Shown here piece by piece: positions 63,599 to 64,000 of a DNA stretch of 64,000 nt. The stretch spans positions 1 through 64,000 of the forward strand of contig JBJYXV010000020.1 of NCBI GenBank assembly GCA_046260155.1. Direction: 5' to 3'. The notes beneath the pieces are model-generated. The model saw only the letters and a program-made list of their open reading frames with translations. It was not told where the DNA came from and searched no databases. Each line of letters starts with the position of its first letter. Positions within the stretch are counted from its first letter, which is position 1. This stretch comes from PFL25 sp046260155. GTDB lineage: Bacteria > Chloroflexota > Anaerolineae > Anaerolineales > UBA4823. The position numbers and the translations under genes were made by a program.

Positions 63599-64000
63599 AT
63601 GAAATATCATATTTGGACCGAAGGCTGCCAGATGAACGTAGCTGATTCCCAAAGGGTGGGGTCGGCTCTGGAGAGTTTGGGTTATCAAATGACGGAAATT
63701 CCAGCAGAAGCTGATGTCCTTATATTAAATACCTGTGTTGTGCGCCAGAGCGCCGAAGATAAAGCGGTTGGTCGGTTGTCTTCCCTCAAGCCATTGAAAG
63801 ACCGCAACCCCAACCTGGTGATTAATTTAATGGGCTGTCTGGTGGGTGTGAAAGGAAGCCAGCAGCTGCAGAAGCGATTCCCCTTTGTGGATGTATTTTC
63901 GCCACCCTCCGATCCGGGCCCATTGATTTCCCACCTGACACAAGTCCAACTGCGTGAACAGGAAAAGCGCCAGACAGATCAGCGTTTTGCTTATATGGAT
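63599..64000 (+). CDS. miaB: tRNA-2-methylthio-N6-dimethylallyladenosine synthase MiaB (5' part)
   Basis: Radical SAM enzyme that methylthiolates i6A37 in tRNA. Only the first 134 codons are in the window, and the frame is open to the last base. They hold the N-terminal UPF0004 domain with its three cluster cysteines: Cys10 in EGCQMNVADS, NTCVVRQSAEDKAVGRL and MGCLVG. The CxxxCxxC radical SAM motif would lie beyond the window. It is divergent from the C39 peptidase gene, with both promoters in the 134-bp gap. Confidence 0.93.
   Translation, partial: MKYHIWTEGCQMNVADSQRVGSALESLGYQMTEIPAEADVLILNTCVVRQSAEDKAVGRLSSLKPLKDRNPNLVINLMGCLVGVKGSQQLQKRFPFVDVFSPPSDPGPLISHLTQVQLREQEKRQTDQRFAYMD

Noticed and set aside
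1..64000. Anti-phage defence island, CRISPR array or biosynthetic gene cluster
   Set aside because: No cas, restriction, toxin-antitoxin, integrase, transposase or synthase genes were found; the region looks like ordinary chromosome.

Overview
The window looks like a chromosomal segment of an uncultured Chloroflexota bacterium, probably Anaerolineae-like. I infer this from several signs together: an HrcA/CIRCE heat-shock regulon, extracytoplasmic proteins with long Thr/Pro-rich linkers, several membrane-anchored TPR proteins, and the three-gene kinase / DUF3090 / phosphomutase set known mainly from Actinobacteria and Chloroflexi. A run of exactly 100 Ns inside grpE (53416-53515) marks a scaffold join, so this is a draft or metagenome assembly. 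No rRNA, tRNA, CRISPR array, insertion sequence or prophage was seen; most of it is housekeeping and metabolic sequence.

Left part (1-31.6 kb): two alkylation-repair genes (tag and a methylguanine methyltransferase) flank an ABC-2 exporter. Next come a minus-strand pair (GDP-mannose 3,5-epimerase-like enzyme plus class II aldolase), a thiolase, a two-subunit CoA transferase, homoserine dehydrogenase, the kinase/DUF3090/phosphomutase trio, rarA, xylulokinase, a DUF89 phosphatase, the AzlCD amino-acid exporter, a probably frameshifted metalloprotease-like gene, an aldo/keto reductase, two lipoproteins, an App1-type phosphatase, PolX and a 1369-residue hybrid sensor kinase with several GAF domains.

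Middle (31.6-50.6 kb): recO, rplI with an acidic tail, a RodZ-like protein with two HTH domains, rimO, a CysQ/HAL2-type phosphatase, a GT39-like membrane protein, a CopD-like protein, three membrane-anchored TPR proteins, an M42 peptidase, an LLM-class oxidoreductase, pcm, RNase J and groESL. Between groEL and rnj lies a structured region with its own strong promoter and terminator. It is the best candidate here for an undescribed element (small RNA or attenuated rnj leader).

Right part (50.7-64 kb): trmD and an RluA-type pseudouridine synthase precede the hrcA-grpE-dnaK-dnaJ-prmA cluster. Both heat-shock operons carry a perfect CIRCE operator just downstream of a 17-bp-spaced promoter, so HrcA should repress both. 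After these come a LOG-family protein, a three-gene NatA/NatB-like ABC exporter, a secreted C39-peptidase/TPR protein and the first 134 codons of miaB.

A recurring feature is a -10 box lying only 6-7 nt from the start codon (trmD, miaB, recO, rarA, a TPR gene, the C39 gene, a lipoprotein), which suggests frequent leaderless transcription alongside Shine-Dalgarno-led genes. All calls come from reading the sequence and knowledge of families; no database search was run.
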